From Sporosarcina luteola (lineage in GTDB: Bacteria > Bacillota > Bacilli > Bacillales_A > Planococcaceae), in NCBI RefSeq assembly GCF_023715535.1, contig NZ_JAMBOI010000005.1, positions 120,672 to 184,671 on the forward strand: 64,000 bases of DNA, in the 5' to 3' direction. A program made the translations under genes and the position numbers. How positions within the stretch are numbered: the first letter of the stretch is position 1; each line of letters opens with the position of its first letter. A model generated the notes under the pieces. It had not been told where the DNA came from. It saw only the letters and a program-made list of their open reading frames with translations, and did no database searches. This document shows, piece by piece, positions 28,981 to 37,910 of this stretch.

Positions 28981-29829
28981 ATGGAGTTTGTTCAATATGA
29001 GGATGCTGAGAAATTTGCGGAGGTGGCGGAGCCGGTCATCGAGAAAAACGAGGATGTATTCAGCCTTTTCTACGGTATTTTGCAAGCAATAAAAGCGGGG
29101 AAATATGAAAATCCTTTCATGGCAGTTGTTTCGGATAGGGGAGAGGTACTTGCTTTATTGCAGATGACCCCGCCACATCCGTTAAATCTCGTCATTGTGG
29201 ATGAAAGCAGGAAGGATGAGACGATAGATTTCATCGTACGGGAATTGCGATCGGCTTCAGTGCCTGTTCCATCTATCATCAGCGTGAAGCAATGGGCGAT
29301 TGCATTCGCAGACGTTTGGGAGCGTCAAACAGGGAAGAAGCAAAGACTGCTCATGGATCAGGGACTTTATCGGTTGGATGAAGTTGAGGAGAAGCTAGAG
29401 ATGAGCCCGGGAAGCTGGAGGTTCGCTTCTGGCGAGGATGCTCCGCTAATCGAAAACTGGTTTGCATTGTTCGAGGAAGATGCCAATCTGGATAGGACAT
29501 TACCGGCGCTCATTCAAGAAAGGGTCGCGGCATTCCTCGATGCCCGGGAAGTTTTCCTATGGGAGGATGAAGGGAAAGTCGTCTCGATGATGAAGAAATC
29601 AAGACCTACAAAAAACAGTGTCACCGTGTCTCTCGTGTTTACACCGAAAGAGGAACGGAAAAAAGGTTATGCCCGCACGATGGTCGCGCAAGGTTCGAAG
29701 GAGCTATTGAAAGACTATGAATTCTGCGTGCTCTATACGGATATGATGAACCCTACATCGAATAAGATTTATAAGGAAATCGGCTACAAACATATCGTTG
29801 ATTCACTTCATATTGGATTCGAAAAGTAA
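28981..29829 (+). CDS. GNAT family N-acetyltransferase
   Basis: A 282-residue protein in which the C-terminal half is a GNAT acetyltransferase domain: the acetyl-CoA loop is in VFTPKEERKKGYARTM, and DMMNPTSNKIYKEIGYK is the typical last helix. The N-terminal half looks like a degenerate second GNAT-like domain, an arrangement known in uncharacterised Bacillales acetyltransferases. AAAGGGGGG lies upstream. Its stop leads directly into repeat array A2. Substrate unknown. Confidence 0.85.
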   Translation: MEFVQYEDAEKFAEVAEPVIEKNEDVFSLFYGILQAIKAGKYENPFMAVVSDRGEVLALLQMTPPHPLNLVIVDESRKDETIDFIVRELRSASVPVPSIISVKQWAIAFADVWERQTGKKQRLLMDQGLYRLDEVEEKLEMSPGSWRFASGEDAPLIENWFALFEEDANLDRTLPALIQERVAAFLDAREVFLWEDEGKVVSMMKKSRPTKNSVTVSLVFTPKEERKKGYARTMVAQGSKELLKDYEFCVLYTDMMNPTSNKIYKEIGYKHIVDSLHIGFEK

Positions 29830-29842
29830 GAAAGGGCATGGC

Positions 29843-30051
29843 GCGCCCAAAGAGTCGTCTCCGGCGCTCAAAAATCGGCTTCTGCGCTCAAAGAGCCGTC
29901 TCTCGCGCTCAAAGTAGAGCTCTTCGCGCTCAAAGCAGAGCTCCCCGCGCTCAAAAGCGTCCGCCGCGCGCTCAAAGTAGAGTTCCCCGCGCTCAAAGCC
30001 GTCCGCCGTACGCTCAAAGAGTCGACTCCCGCGTTCAAAGCCACCACCTCC
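29843..30051 (+). repeat. 21-bp tandem array, core GCGCTCAAAG (array A2)
   Basis: Ten units start at 29843, 29864, 29884, 29905, 29926, 29947, 29968, 29989, 30010 and 30031: 21-base steps with a single one-base deletion. The core is the same as in array A1, but the 11-base variable parts differ (forms such as AGCCGTCTCTC and TAGAGCTCTTC). It fills the gap between the convergent GNAT and aminotransferase genes. Confidence 0.9.
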
Positions 30052-30060
30052 CCACACATA

Positions 30061-30092
30061 AAAAGGCCGCCTCTTCTGCAGGCGGCCCTTTC
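30061..30092 (-). terminator. Terminator of the aminotransferase gene
   Basis: GGCCGCCT..AGGCGGCC forms a GC-rich stem. The minus-strand side runs into TTTTT, and the plus side also has CTTTC, so it may work in both directions. Confidence 0.8.
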
Positions 30093-30095
30093 ATG

Positions 30096-31274
30096 TCATG
30101 CTTCACTCACAGAAAATATCCCCAACTTCTCAATTCTGCGGACGGCTTCAGCAATGCGTTCTTCACTTGCCAGCAGGCCGACCCGCACATAACCTTCGCC
30201 GTGCGTGCCGAAGCCGTTTCCAGGAGCAACGACGACTCCCGCCTGTTGTAGAAGAATATCCGCAAACGCCTCACTCGTATAGCCTGGCGGAACGGGCAGC
30301 CAGGCGAAGAAGGACGCTTTGGGTGCTTCTACATCCCATCCGATCCGTTTACATTCTGCAATGAGTATATTTCTACGTTTTTCATACAATGCAGTCAGTT
30401 CGCGCACACATGCCTGATCTTCTGTCAAAGCAGCAATCGCTGCATGTTGAACTGCTGGGAAAAGGCTGATGAACAAGTGATGTTGCAGTTTATTGATCGC
30501 TTCGATCATTTGGCGGTTTCCGACCGCAAAGGCGACTCTCCAGCCGGCCATGTTGTATGTCTTCGATAATGTGTACATTTCAATTCCGATCTCTTTTGCA
30601 CCTTTCGCTTGCAGGAAGCTGACAGGCTTCTCACCGTCGAAACCAATTCCGCCATACGCCATGTCATGCAAAATGAAAATCTCGTTCTCCTTGGCAAATG
30701 AAACCGCTTCTTCAAAGAAGGGGACGGTCGCAACTGCGCTTGTAGGGTTGTTCGGGTAATTCAAATACATGATTTTCGCTTTCAACTTCACGTCTTCAGA
30801 TAATGCTCCAAAATCGGGCATAAACCCATTTTCCTTCAGGAGAGGCATCGTTTCATAAGTGATATTTGCAAGACTGACTCCAGATAAATAATCGGGATAC
30901 CCGGGATCGGGCAGCAATAGCAATTCGCCTTCATCCATCATTGCCAAAGGAACTTCGACTAGTCCTATTTTGGATCCCCCTAGAACCGCGACTTCTGTAT
31001 TCGGGTCCACATCCACATCATATTCACGTTTGTAAAACTCCGAGATAGCTTCCCGGAATTCCGGAATGCCATTGAATGGGGAGTATCCGTGAGTTTCCGG
31101 ACGCTCCGAAGCTTGTTGCAAAGCTTTGATTATATGAGCAGGTGTCGGCTGATCTGGGTTGCCCCTTCCTAAGTTGATAATGTCCAAGCCTGCAGCTTTG
31201 GCCGCATCGACTTTTTTAACTAATGAAGAAAAGAAATGGGGTGGCATGTTTCGTACACGGTTTGCAATCAACAT
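30096..31274 (-). CDS. Class I/II aminotransferase (MtnE/YkrV-like)
   Basis: A 392-residue PLP aminotransferase of fold type I. Motifs include NLGRGNPDQPTP, YPNNPTSA, DMAYGG and the PLP lysine in TLSKTYNMAGWR. It resembles B. subtilis MtnE (YkrV), which converts ketomethylthiobutyrate to methionine, and also DapL- and AspC-type enzymes; I am sure of the class but not of the substrate. No SAM riboswitch is seen upstream, which would have supported a methionine role. Single gene. Confidence 0.88.
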   Translation of the reverse strand: MLIANRVRNMPPHFFSSLVKKVDAAKAAGLDIINLGRGNPDQPTPAHIIKALQQASERPETHGYSPFNGIPEFREAISEFYKREYDVDVDPNTEVAVLGGSKIGLVEVPLAMMDEGELLLLPDPGYPDYLSGVSLANITYETMPLLKENGFMPDFGALSEDVKLKAKIMYLNYPNNPTSAVATVPFFEEAVSFAKENEIFILHDMAYGGIGFDGEKPVSFLQAKGAKEIGIEMYTLSKTYNMAGWRVAFAVGNRQMIEAINKLQHHLFISLFPAVQHAAIAALTEDQACVRELTALYEKRRNILIAECKRIGWDVEAPKASFFAWLPVPPGYTSEAFADILLQQAGVVVAPGNGFGTHGEGYVRVGLLASEERIAEAVRRIEKLGIFSVSEA

Positions 31275-31379
31275 GTAACTACCTCGTTTTCATAGTTTTT
31301 AGATTCGTCTGACTATGTTGTTCTTTCATTCTACTATATGCGTCTGAGGAAACTCAACATGATTTTCTGCGGGAAATGA

Positions 31380-31414
31380 AAAGCCGCAACCCGTTTCGAA
31401 ACGGGTGGCGGCTT
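31380..31414 (-). terminator. Rho-independent terminator
   Basis: AAGCCGC..GCGGCTT with inner CCCGT/ACGGG forms a long stem. On the minus strand it is followed by TTTTCATTT. Confidence 0.85.
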
Positions 31415-32160
31415 CAATTATTCTGTTTATTATTCATGATGAAAGTCAAAAGAGAAACCCAATGATCGACCTGTCGTTGCAAGTCTATATATTCCTTGGA
31501 ATCCCTTCTCAGCCGTTTATCAAGATTGGAGTATAAACGAATGATGCGGACCGGTTTCGTCTCGTCTTCGATAATCATCTTCAATTCAACATTGGCAACT
31601 CTACGGTGAATCGCCTTTTTTGCAATCGGTATCTTTTTATTGATGACCTGTGCGACGGATTGTCCGAGCGCTTCGATGCGTTCCATTGTCCCGTCGGCTT
31701 CGTTCACAACGGTTTGCTGGCGTGTGCCATTTTCATAAACTTCCACTGCCAATAGCGCAGAATAAGGATAGTCAGAAAGTATGTACGGCATTTTGTGAAA
31801 TGCTTTTGTTACTCGCTTGCCATCGATAAGTGGAGCAGGCTCCCAAAAATGGATTCTTCGATTCCTTTCGTCAACAGCGATCTTTGTAAGTAAATCATCG
31901 GCAATAAAGGCATGCGATTCAAAATAACTCGATGATTTCGGTTGGAAAGTGTCCAAGTATTCCTTCTGACTAGCTTTCAACTTTTCTTCCGTCCGTGTTG
32001 AAAGGGATAAAAAGAGTATTGCAAACCCGAAGAATAAGGCGAAAAAGATAAAGCCGGGAAGGAAGGCATCGCGCTTAATGAAATAAAACATGGCAGCTAT
32101 CCCGATGATAGGCGCGAGACAGCCGAACCGGACATACCAATTGGATTGTGTGGAAGACAA
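31414..32160 (-). CDS. Two-helix membrane protein with cytoplasmic domain, unknown
   Basis: A 248-residue protein with two adjacent membrane helices (about residues 12-28 and 34-53) and a soluble domain of some 190 residues. The soluble part has beta-rich segments (RRIHFWEPAPLIDGKR) and a basic C-terminus. The start is TTG with GAGGGG upstream. No family recognised. It is monocistronic between terminators. Confidence 0.65.
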   Translation of the reverse strand: MSSTQSNWYVRFGCLAPIIGIAAMFYFIKRDAFLPGFIFFALFFGFAILFLSLSTRTEEKLKASQKEYLDTFQPKSSSYFESHAFIADDLLTKIAVDERNRRIHFWEPAPLIDGKRVTKAFHKMPYILSDYPYSALLAVEVYENGTRQQTVVNEADGTMERIEALGQSVAQVINKKIPIAKKAIHRRVANVELKMIIEDETKPVRIIRLYSNLDKRLRRDSKEYIDLQRQVDHWVSLLTFIMNNKQNN

Positions 32161-32250
32161 GTGAACCCCTCATTTCAGAAATGATCAACTAGCAACACGA
32201 CTAGATTTGTATTTATCATATCGGATGGAAAAACGAATAACAACTTCAAT

Positions 32251-32282
32251 AAAAAAGCTGTCCCTCCTTAAAAGGGACAGCT
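32251..32282 (-). terminator. Terminator of pepF
   Basis: AGCTGTCCC and GGGACAGCT pair perfectly; the minus-strand side is followed by TTTTTTATTG. Confidence 0.9.
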
Positions 32283-32291
32283 CATCCAAAA

Positions 32292-34112
32292 TCAGTTCAC
32301 TTGTGCAGCTTCAATCTCTTCAGTCAATTCAACGAGCTGATCAATCAATTCACCGATATACGCAATCGTATCAAGTAAAGGCTGTTCCGTCGTAATATCG
32401 ACTCCTGCCATTTTGGAAAGCTCGGCAGGGGACTTCGTGCCACCTGCTTGCAATACTTTCAGCCAATCCTCGACAGCTGGTTGCCCTTCCTCCAAAATAC
32501 GTTTCGAAACCTGAGTGGAAATCGTCAAGCCCGCGCTATACGTGTAGGGATATAAGCCCATGTAATAATGCGGTTGGCGCATCCATGTCAATTCCGCGCC
32601 TTCGTTAATTTTCACGTCGTCTCCCCAGAATTCTTCGAGGACGCCGCGCTTCAAGCTATTCAACACATTCGCATTCACACTGCCGCCTGCATCGATGCGC
32701 TCGTATACTTTACGTTGGTACGCCGCCTCCAATAAGTGTGTGACGAAGTTATGGTAGTACGTCCTCGACACGATGGAAGAAATGACCCAGCGTTTGAATT
32801 TCGGATCATCCGAATTGGAAAGCAAGTGATTCGCCATCAACATCTCATTCATCGTCGAAGGTGCCTCGATGAAGTACATGGATGGGCGTGAATTGAAAAT
32901 GTTCTGGTGTTGGTGGGCGTTATAGAAATGTCCCGCATGCCCTAGTTCATGCGCCAAAACGAAGACATCTTCCATGCTGCCTGTCCAGGAAATCAAAATA
33001 TAAGGATGGACGCCATAAGGACTTGAACAGAAAGCGCCTGTCGATTTACCTGCGTTCTGTGCAAAATCAGTCCAGCGCTCTTTATAGGAACGAACGATCA
33101 TATTCATGTAATCGTCACCCATGATGGAGAGCGCGTCATTGATATATTTCTTCGATTCTTCAATTGTGATTTTCGGCTCATAGTTCGGATCCAACGAGAT
33201 TTTTAAATCCGAGAAAGTCATTTCGTCAAGGCCGTGAACTTTCTGAAGAAGCTTTGCGTATTTGCGCATATGCGGCGCAAGATTTTTCATGATCAAATCG
33301 ATTTGGCGGTCGTACATGGAGCGGTCTACTTCCTGGGTGAAGAGGAGGTATTCGAACACATCTTTATAGCCTCTAAGATCGGAAGTCGTTTTCTCCTTCT
33401 GCAAATGCATATCGTATGTCTTTGCAGTCGTATGCTGATACTCTCTCAACTTTGCATGGAAAGCATCATATGCGGCCCTTCTCTTTTTCGTATCTGTTTC
33501 GGACTCCCATCCGCCTTCGAAAGTCGTATAGCTTAAGGGGTAGTTTTCGCCGTCGACTTCAAAATCATCGAAGTTCATGTCGACTAATTTTGTCGTATTA
33601 TACAATCCGTATGGCGCATTCAGTACAGAAGAGAATGCCGCCAATGTCTTTTCCACTTCGGGATGAAGCTTATGCGGCTTTTGACGAATCAGTTCTTCAA
33701 GATAGTTTTTATACTCCTCGGATTGGTTCATCGCGTTTTCCAATAACTCACCCGACACTTCTGAAAGTTCACTTGTGAAGAATGACAGCTGGCTCCCGAG
33801 TTTGGATGCGATCGAGCCATATTTGCTTGCGCGCATTTGCGCTTCATCATTCGTTTGATCCACACTATGCGCTAGGCTTGTGTATGTTCCGATCGGCACC
33901 ATTTTGCCCATGAGGGAAGCATATCCATCTAAAGCTTCGATGATGGTTTTCTCATCATTGATGTTTCCCTTAAAGCGCTCTTCGAAGGATGCTACTTCAC
34001 TTTCGAGCTGTTCAATCGCTGCATTATAGTCCTCTTCAGTTTTAAATAGGTCTTCCAAGTTCCATGTTTCTTCGATGTTCACTGCTGAACGCGGCGGTAA
34101 ACTTTTTACCAT
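32292..34112 (-). CDS. pepF: Oligoendopeptidase F
   Basis: A cytoplasmic zinc metallopeptidase of family M3 that degrades short oligopeptides. The 606-residue protein has the M3 oligopeptidase N-terminal region and the active site VLAHELGHAGH (HExxH) with the third ligand glutamate in FIEAPSTMNEML. The start at ATG 34112 is preferred because AAAGGGAGAG lies eight or so bases upstream; ATGs at 34136 and 34133 precede that site. Single gene. Confidence 0.95.
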   Translation of the reverse strand: MVKSLPPRSAVNIEETWNLEDLFKTEEDYNAAIEQLESEVASFEERFKGNINDEKTIIEALDGYASLMGKMVPIGTYTSLAHSVDQTNDEAQMRASKYGSIASKLGSQLSFFTSELSEVSGELLENAMNQSEEYKNYLEELIRQKPHKLHPEVEKTLAAFSSVLNAPYGLYNTTKLVDMNFDDFEVDGENYPLSYTTFEGGWESETDTKKRRAAYDAFHAKLREYQHTTAKTYDMHLQKEKTTSDLRGYKDVFEYLLFTQEVDRSMYDRQIDLIMKNLAPHMRKYAKLLQKVHGLDEMTFSDLKISLDPNYEPKITIEESKKYINDALSIMGDDYMNMIVRSYKERWTDFAQNAGKSTGAFCSSPYGVHPYILISWTGSMEDVFVLAHELGHAGHFYNAHQHQNIFNSRPSMYFIEAPSTMNEMLMANHLLSNSDDPKFKRWVISSIVSRTYYHNFVTHLLEAAYQRKVYERIDAGGSVNANVLNSLKRGVLEEFWGDDVKINEGAELTWMRQPHYYMGLYPYTYSAGLTISTQVSKRILEEGQPAVEDWLKVLQAGGTKSPAELSKMAGVDITTEQPLLDTIAYIGELIDQLVELTEEIEAAQVN

Positions 34113-34228
34113 TCTCATCTCTCCCTTTACCATCATAATTATTACGGGTGTCGAACTAATGAATAGTATATAGCAAACTTATAGAAAAGTAAAAATGAAT
34201 AGTCATTTCTGCACTCTATGGTATATCG

Positions 34229-34528
34229 TCACTTTCTCGCAAGCCGTTCGATCTCATCGGCGACTACGAAAGCGAGGTCTTCATTGCCGAAAAGTTGAAG
34301 GACATCGAGCATCGTTTCATTGTCTATATGAAGGTCGTCAAATCCGTCATCGTCTTCAATTACTTCTTGTAATGCCGTGTTTGCTACTTGTTCGGGATAC
34401 GCTTTTTTGTAGAGCAGTTGAGGATCCAATTCATTGTTTGCGCACCATTGCACGAACAGGCGAATCATCAGCGTTTCATCCTCCCTGTATTTCTGTATGA
34501 TTTGTTCATCGATATTTCTGAATTCCAT
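34229..34528 (-). CDS. Small acidic protein, unknown
   Basis: A 99-residue acidic cytoplasmic protein, probably all-helical (MIRLFVQWCANNELDPQ, ETMLDVLQLFGNED). ATG 34528 has GGAGGGA at good distance; the ATG at 34534 is too close. No family recognised. It is divergent from the broken Nudix gene. Confidence 0.62.
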   Translation of the reverse strand: MEFRNIDEQIIQKYREDETLMIRLFVQWCANNELDPQLLYKKAYPEQVANTALQEVIEDDDGFDDLHIDNETMLDVLQLFGNEDLAFVVADEIERLARK

Positions 34529-34588
34529 TTCCATCCCTCCGGTGATAAGTTATGATTCTAAGTATATATGAAATGGGGGATTTCAATC

Positions 34589-35005
34589 GTGAAACGAGTC
34601 GACGTTGTTTATTCAGCCATCCTAAAAGAGGGAAAAGTGCTTATGGTGAAGAATAGGAAATATGATAACTGGACCTTGCCAGGCGGTGGCGTTGAAAAAG
34701 GGGAGACGTTGGAATAGGCAGCGCAGCGTGAAGCTTGGGAGGAAACCGGCCTTACGGTCAGAATAGGGAGTTTGCTGACGGTAAACGAGGCATTCAGGCA
34801 GAAGGAAAATAACCATGTTTTATTTTTTATTTTTATGGCGGAAGTGGTGGAAGGTGAAGTGGAAATCAAAGATAAAGGCGGCATTTTAGAAGCCGAGTGG
34901 AAAGATCTTTCATTCGCGAATGAAGCCATGCCTTACTATGAAGGCGGTATTGAGAAGCTGCTGGAAACGTCAATAGCGTATACATTTCAAGGAGTGCAGG
35001 CTTGA
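34589..35005 (+). pseudogene. Nudix hydrolase with an in-frame TAG in the Nudix box
   Basis: A 139-codon frame starting at GTG 34589 (TGGGGGAT upstream) encodes a complete Nudix protein except that codon 43 (34715-34717) is TAG. The signature reads GGVEKGETLE, stop, AAQREAWEETGL, so the stop falls inside the catalytic helix-loop. A CAG or GAG to TAG change would explain it. The rest is well preserved and overlaps the methyltransferase start, so the loss is recent, or it is a sequencing error or an unusual readthrough. A second, intact Nudix gene lies 830 bases downstream. Confidence 0.85.
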
Positions 35006-35808
35006 TGAATCAACAGCAAATGAGCGGGAGAAATAAAGTAGGCTGGAACCAAAACGCTTATGAAGCATGGGTGACACGACATGGCTCACCTAATGACTAC
35101 GCAAACGAATTAATGGCAGATCCGTCTAGAAAGGTCAGTTATTATTTGGACGAAATTGGAGAAGTGAAAGGAAAAAGAGTACTAAATTTACTTGGCTCAA
35201 AAGGAAATAAAGCAGTTTGTTTTGCGCTTCTTGGAGCTGATGTCACAGTAGTCGACCTATCTTCCGAAAATAAACGTTATGCAATGGAATTAGCAAAAGC
35301 GGCAGGTGTTTCGATTACTTATATTGTCAAAGATGTGCTTGAATTGACCGAAGAAGAAATTACACCATTCGATATTGTCATTCTTGAAATGGGGGTACTT
35401 CATTACTTCGTTGATTTACATCCTTTATTTCAAAAGGTATCCACGCTTATGAAAGAGAGAGCTATATTTATTGTAAGAGATTATCATCCAATTGTTTCTA
35501 AAACGTTACGTATCATAGATGGAGAAGTGATACTGGATGGTAACTATTTTAGTGATAAGTATTTGGAAGTTGAGGTGGCCTATTCAACTTTACTTCCCAA
35601 ACAAAGCAGACAAAAAATGGAGAAAAATATAATTCGGCAATGGATGCTATCCGAAGTCGTCAATGCCCTTATTAATTCCGATTTGAAGATAAGAAAAATG
35701 AAAGAGGATAAGGGAGTTCACTGGGCATTTCCACCAAATTCACCGGAAGGGATTGCTGATAGGCTTCCAGGAACATTTACAATTATTGCTTCGAAGGTTT
35801 TCCGTTAA
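35005..35808 (+). CDS. Class I SAM-dependent methyltransferase
   Basis: A 267-residue cytoplasmic methyltransferase. Motif I is RVLNLLGSKGNKA (about residues 49-61), the acidic loop is VTVVDLSSENK, and motif IV lies in FDIVILEMGVLHYF. ATG 35005 overlaps the Nudix pseudogene stop (TGATG) with AAGGAG ten bases before. The linkage to two Nudix genes suggests a small local operon. Substrate unknown; small-molecule methylation is typical for this subgroup. Confidence 0.85.
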   Translation: MNQQQMSGRNKVGWNQNAYEAWVTRHGSPNDYANELMADPSRKVSYYLDEIGEVKGKRVLNLLGSKGNKAVCFALLGADVTVVDLSSENKRYAMELAKAAGVSITYIVKDVLELTEEEITPFDIVILEMGVLHYFVDLHPLFQKVSTLMKERAIFIVRDYHPIVSKTLRIIDGEVILDGNYFSDKYLEVEVAYSTLLPKQSRQKMEKNIIRQWMLSEVVNALINSDLKIRKMKEDKGVHWAFPPNSPEGIADRLPGTFTIIASKVFR

Positions 35809-35835
35809 GTTTATTAATAAAAAGGGGAATACACC

Positions 35836-36288
35836 GTGGGATATATAGAGGAATTGAGAGAAGTTGTCGGGAACCGTCCTTTACTGCTGACTGGCGCAGG
35901 GGTAGGCGTGTTCAATAAAAAAGGGGAAATCCTTCTGCAAAGAAAATTAGATGGACGTTGGGGAATTCCAGGAGGATTTATGGAACTTGGGGAATCTGCT
36001 GAAGAAGCGGCTCGGAGGGAAGTTCTCGAGGAGACGGGCATGAAAATCGGAAAGATGGACCTTGTAACCGTTGTATCCGGCGCACAAACTCATACCGTTT
36101 TAGACAATGGCCACGAATATTATTCGGTGACAATAGTTTATGCAACGGATGATATTCGTGGCGGTGAACTGCTAGCAGACGGCGTTGAAACATCAGAAGT
36201 AGGTTTCTTTAATTTGCAGCAGCTGCCTGATAACTTGAGTCCGATAATACGGACGATGATTCTGCAATATGCAGCTACGCATAAATGA
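35836..36288 (+). CDS. Nudix hydrolase
   Basis: A 150-residue Nudix protein with an intact signature: GGFMELGESAEEAARREV then LEETGM (about residues 46-69). Members hydrolyse nucleoside diphosphates linked to other groups. The start is GTG with AAAGGGG upstream. The stop codon lies inside a degenerate first unit of repeat array B1, so the gene and array abut. It follows the methyltransferase by 27 bases and likely shares its transcript. Confidence 0.88.
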   Translation: MGYIEELREVVGNRPLLLTGAGVGVFNKKGEILLQRKLDGRWGIPGGFMELGESAEEAARREVLEETGMKIGKMDLVTVVSGAQTHTVLDNGHEYYSVTIVYATDDIRGGELLADGVETSEVGFFNLQQLPDNLSPIIRTMILQYAATHK

Positions 36289-36441
36289 GCAAGTCAGGAG
36301 TTTTATGCGTAATTGCGGGAGTTTATGAGCTTTTGTGGAGATTTATGCGCATTTAATTGCAGTTATGAGTTTTTCCTGGAATTTATGCGTGAATCGCTGC
36401 GTTTATGCGTCTTTCGACGGTTTTATGCGTGAATTCGGCAG
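36282..36441 (+). repeat. 20-bp tandem array, core TTTATGCGT (array B1)
   Basis: Seven units start at 36302, 36322, 36342, 36362, 36382, 36402 and 36422, in exact 20-base steps, preceded by a degenerate unit at 36282 that overlaps the Nudix stop codon. Each has a 9-base core TTTATGCGT (variants TTTATGAGC, GTTATGAGT) and 11 variable bases. It lies between convergent genes. Confidence 0.88.
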
Positions 36442-36462
36442 CTGGCAGGTGATGTTACAGCT

Positions 36463-36906
36463 TCAGGATTTATTGCTGACGAAGAAACGGACGATCCAAT
36501 CGACATCAAGTGGCCCATCTACGATTTCATAATAGAGCAGCGAGTTTTGGATGATCAGATTTTCAGCAACGACAATTGTAATGTTATTTCCTTCTGAATC
36601 TCTTAAGCTGATGGTTAGTTCATCGATATTGTCATCCGGGTCAATTTCTTCCGGTTTTAATTTTTTAACATGATAGTTTTCCAGGAATTGAAGCAATTCA
36701 TCGACCTTATGTTCATCATCGATGCTCCACGTTTCTGCGGGAGAGCCGTGCATCATCGGCTTTGTGAAGGTTAGCATAGCGAATTCGGTATCAACTGTAT
36801 CAATGAATTCAGTGAAACTTTTTTCCTTGAAATCATTGATGGTTTCAATCATTGTATACATCCCACCGATAATGAGTGCAATGAGCAAGAAGGCCCGCAT
36901 TTTCAT
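36463..36906 (-). CDS. Membrane-anchored protein, unknown
   Basis: A 147-residue protein with one N-terminal helix (about residues 4-22) and an acidic outer domain. ATG 36906 has GGAGG eight bases before; an extension to 36972 lacks a site. The C-terminal half shows beta-strands such as ELTISLRDSEGNNITIVVAE. Similar small anchored proteins occur in bacilli, but I cannot name the family. Confidence 0.65.
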   Translation of the reverse strand: MKMRAFLLIALIIGGMYTMIETINDFKEKSFTEFIDTVDTEFAMLTFTKPMMHGSPAETWSIDDEHKVDELLQFLENYHVKKLKPEEIDPDDNIDELTISLRDSEGNNITIVVAENLIIQNSLLYYEIVDGPLDVDWIVRFFVSNKS

Positions 36907-37120
36907 GTTCAATTCCTCCAGTCTCCGTTTGTATAGTATACGCAGCGGTTGCTTATATGGAATAGTACTCATGCTATGATTTAGCGGGAAGAATAATTAA
37001 TGGCGAAGCGAGATAAATGAAATACTTTTTGAAGGTCGCGAAATGCTACTGAAAGAGATACTTGATGATTACTGTTATAATAGTATTCAAACAATAAAGA
37101 ATATACGGGGGGGTAGTGAA

Positions 37121-37600
37121 ATGGAAAAGATTGAAAATGCAATCCAAGACTTTTATGCAGATGACTTCGCCTGGTGCTTCGGATGTGGGCGGCTGAATGA
37201 GGGAGGGTACCACTTCCGAACTGGCTGGGATGGTGAGAAAACGGTTACATACTATGAACCTTTGGAAAAGCATATGGCAATTCCGGGATTTGTATATGGT
37301 GGATTAATCGCTTCGTTCGTTGATTGCCATGGAACGGGATCATGCGCACTTGCTTTGTATCGGAAGAACGGCCATGAACCTGGAGATGATGCGGAAGTTC
37401 CCCGATTCGTAACCGCCTCGTTGAATGTGAACTATTTGAAGCCGACTCCTCAAGGAAAATTACTGAAGGCAGTCGGCATGGTCGAAGAGATCCATCCAAA
37501 GAAGTGGAAAGTGAATGTGGAAGTATTTGCAGATGACGTTCTTTGTGCAACCGGGGAAGTTGTCGGAGTGGTCATGCCAGCGACATTCACAGGGAATTAA
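37121..37600 (+). CDS. PaaI-like hotdog-fold thioesterase
   Basis: A 159-residue protein with a hotdog fold. It has CFGCGRLNEGG near residue 18, a motif seen in a subgroup of PaaI-type thioesterases, and the catalytic-helix region FVYGGLIASFVDCHGTG with the usual aspartate. ATG 37121 has a G-rich site upstream; the ATG at 37043 is weaker. It probably hydrolyses an acyl-CoA; the substrate is unknown. Confidence 0.85.
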   Translation: MEKIENAIQDFYADDFAWCFGCGRLNEGGYHFRTGWDGEKTVTYYEPLEKHMAIPGFVYGGLIASFVDCHGTGSCALALYRKNGHEPGDDAEVPRFVTASLNVNYLKPTPQGKLLKAVGMVEEIHPKKWKVNVEVFADDVLCATGEVVGVVMPATFTGN

Positions 37601-37659
37601 ACCAGTATATGGAAATATTCAGTTGTCTTTAGTGATAAAGGAGAGGGGGAGTTGGAAAG

Positions 37660-37908
37660 ATGCTATACGTAATGGGAATTGTAGCGATTGTTATGTGTGT
37701 GCCGATAACCGCCATCTTGACGGACTATAAACGGAAGACGATGAAATTCAAGGCGGAAATGGTAAGGGAAGAAATCGAACTGGAGAAGCTGAAACAACAG
37801 AATTTCATCATCGAAACCGAAAAGATGAAGCTTGAGTTGGAGCAGATGAAGCTTGACTATACATCCGGCAAAAATGAGCTACTAAAAATCGACGAAAGAG
37901 TGGGATAA
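37660..37908 (+). CDS. Small membrane protein with coiled coil
   Basis: An 82-residue protein: one N-terminal helix (about residues 3-21), then a long charged helix with heptad-like repeats (EELEKLKQQ, MKLELEQMKLDY). GGAGAGGGGG precedes the ATG. It is two bases from the DUF1992 gene, so the pair is co-transcribed. Its form resembles small phage-shock-like proteins, but no family is claimed. Confidence 0.7.
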   Translation: MLYVMGIVAIVMCVPITAILTDYKRKTMKFKAEMVREEIELEKLKQQNFIIETEKMKLELEQMKLDYTSGKNELLKIDERVG

Positions 37909-37910
37909 AG

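Noticed and set aside
29803..30251. Open frames across array A2 as proteins
   Set aside because: Same reason: the periodic repeat creates open frames on both strands without start signals, and they overlap real genes.
31275..31400. SAM riboswitch before the MtnE-like aminotransferase
   Set aside because: The short leader has no S-box fold elements, so it does not help settle the substrate.
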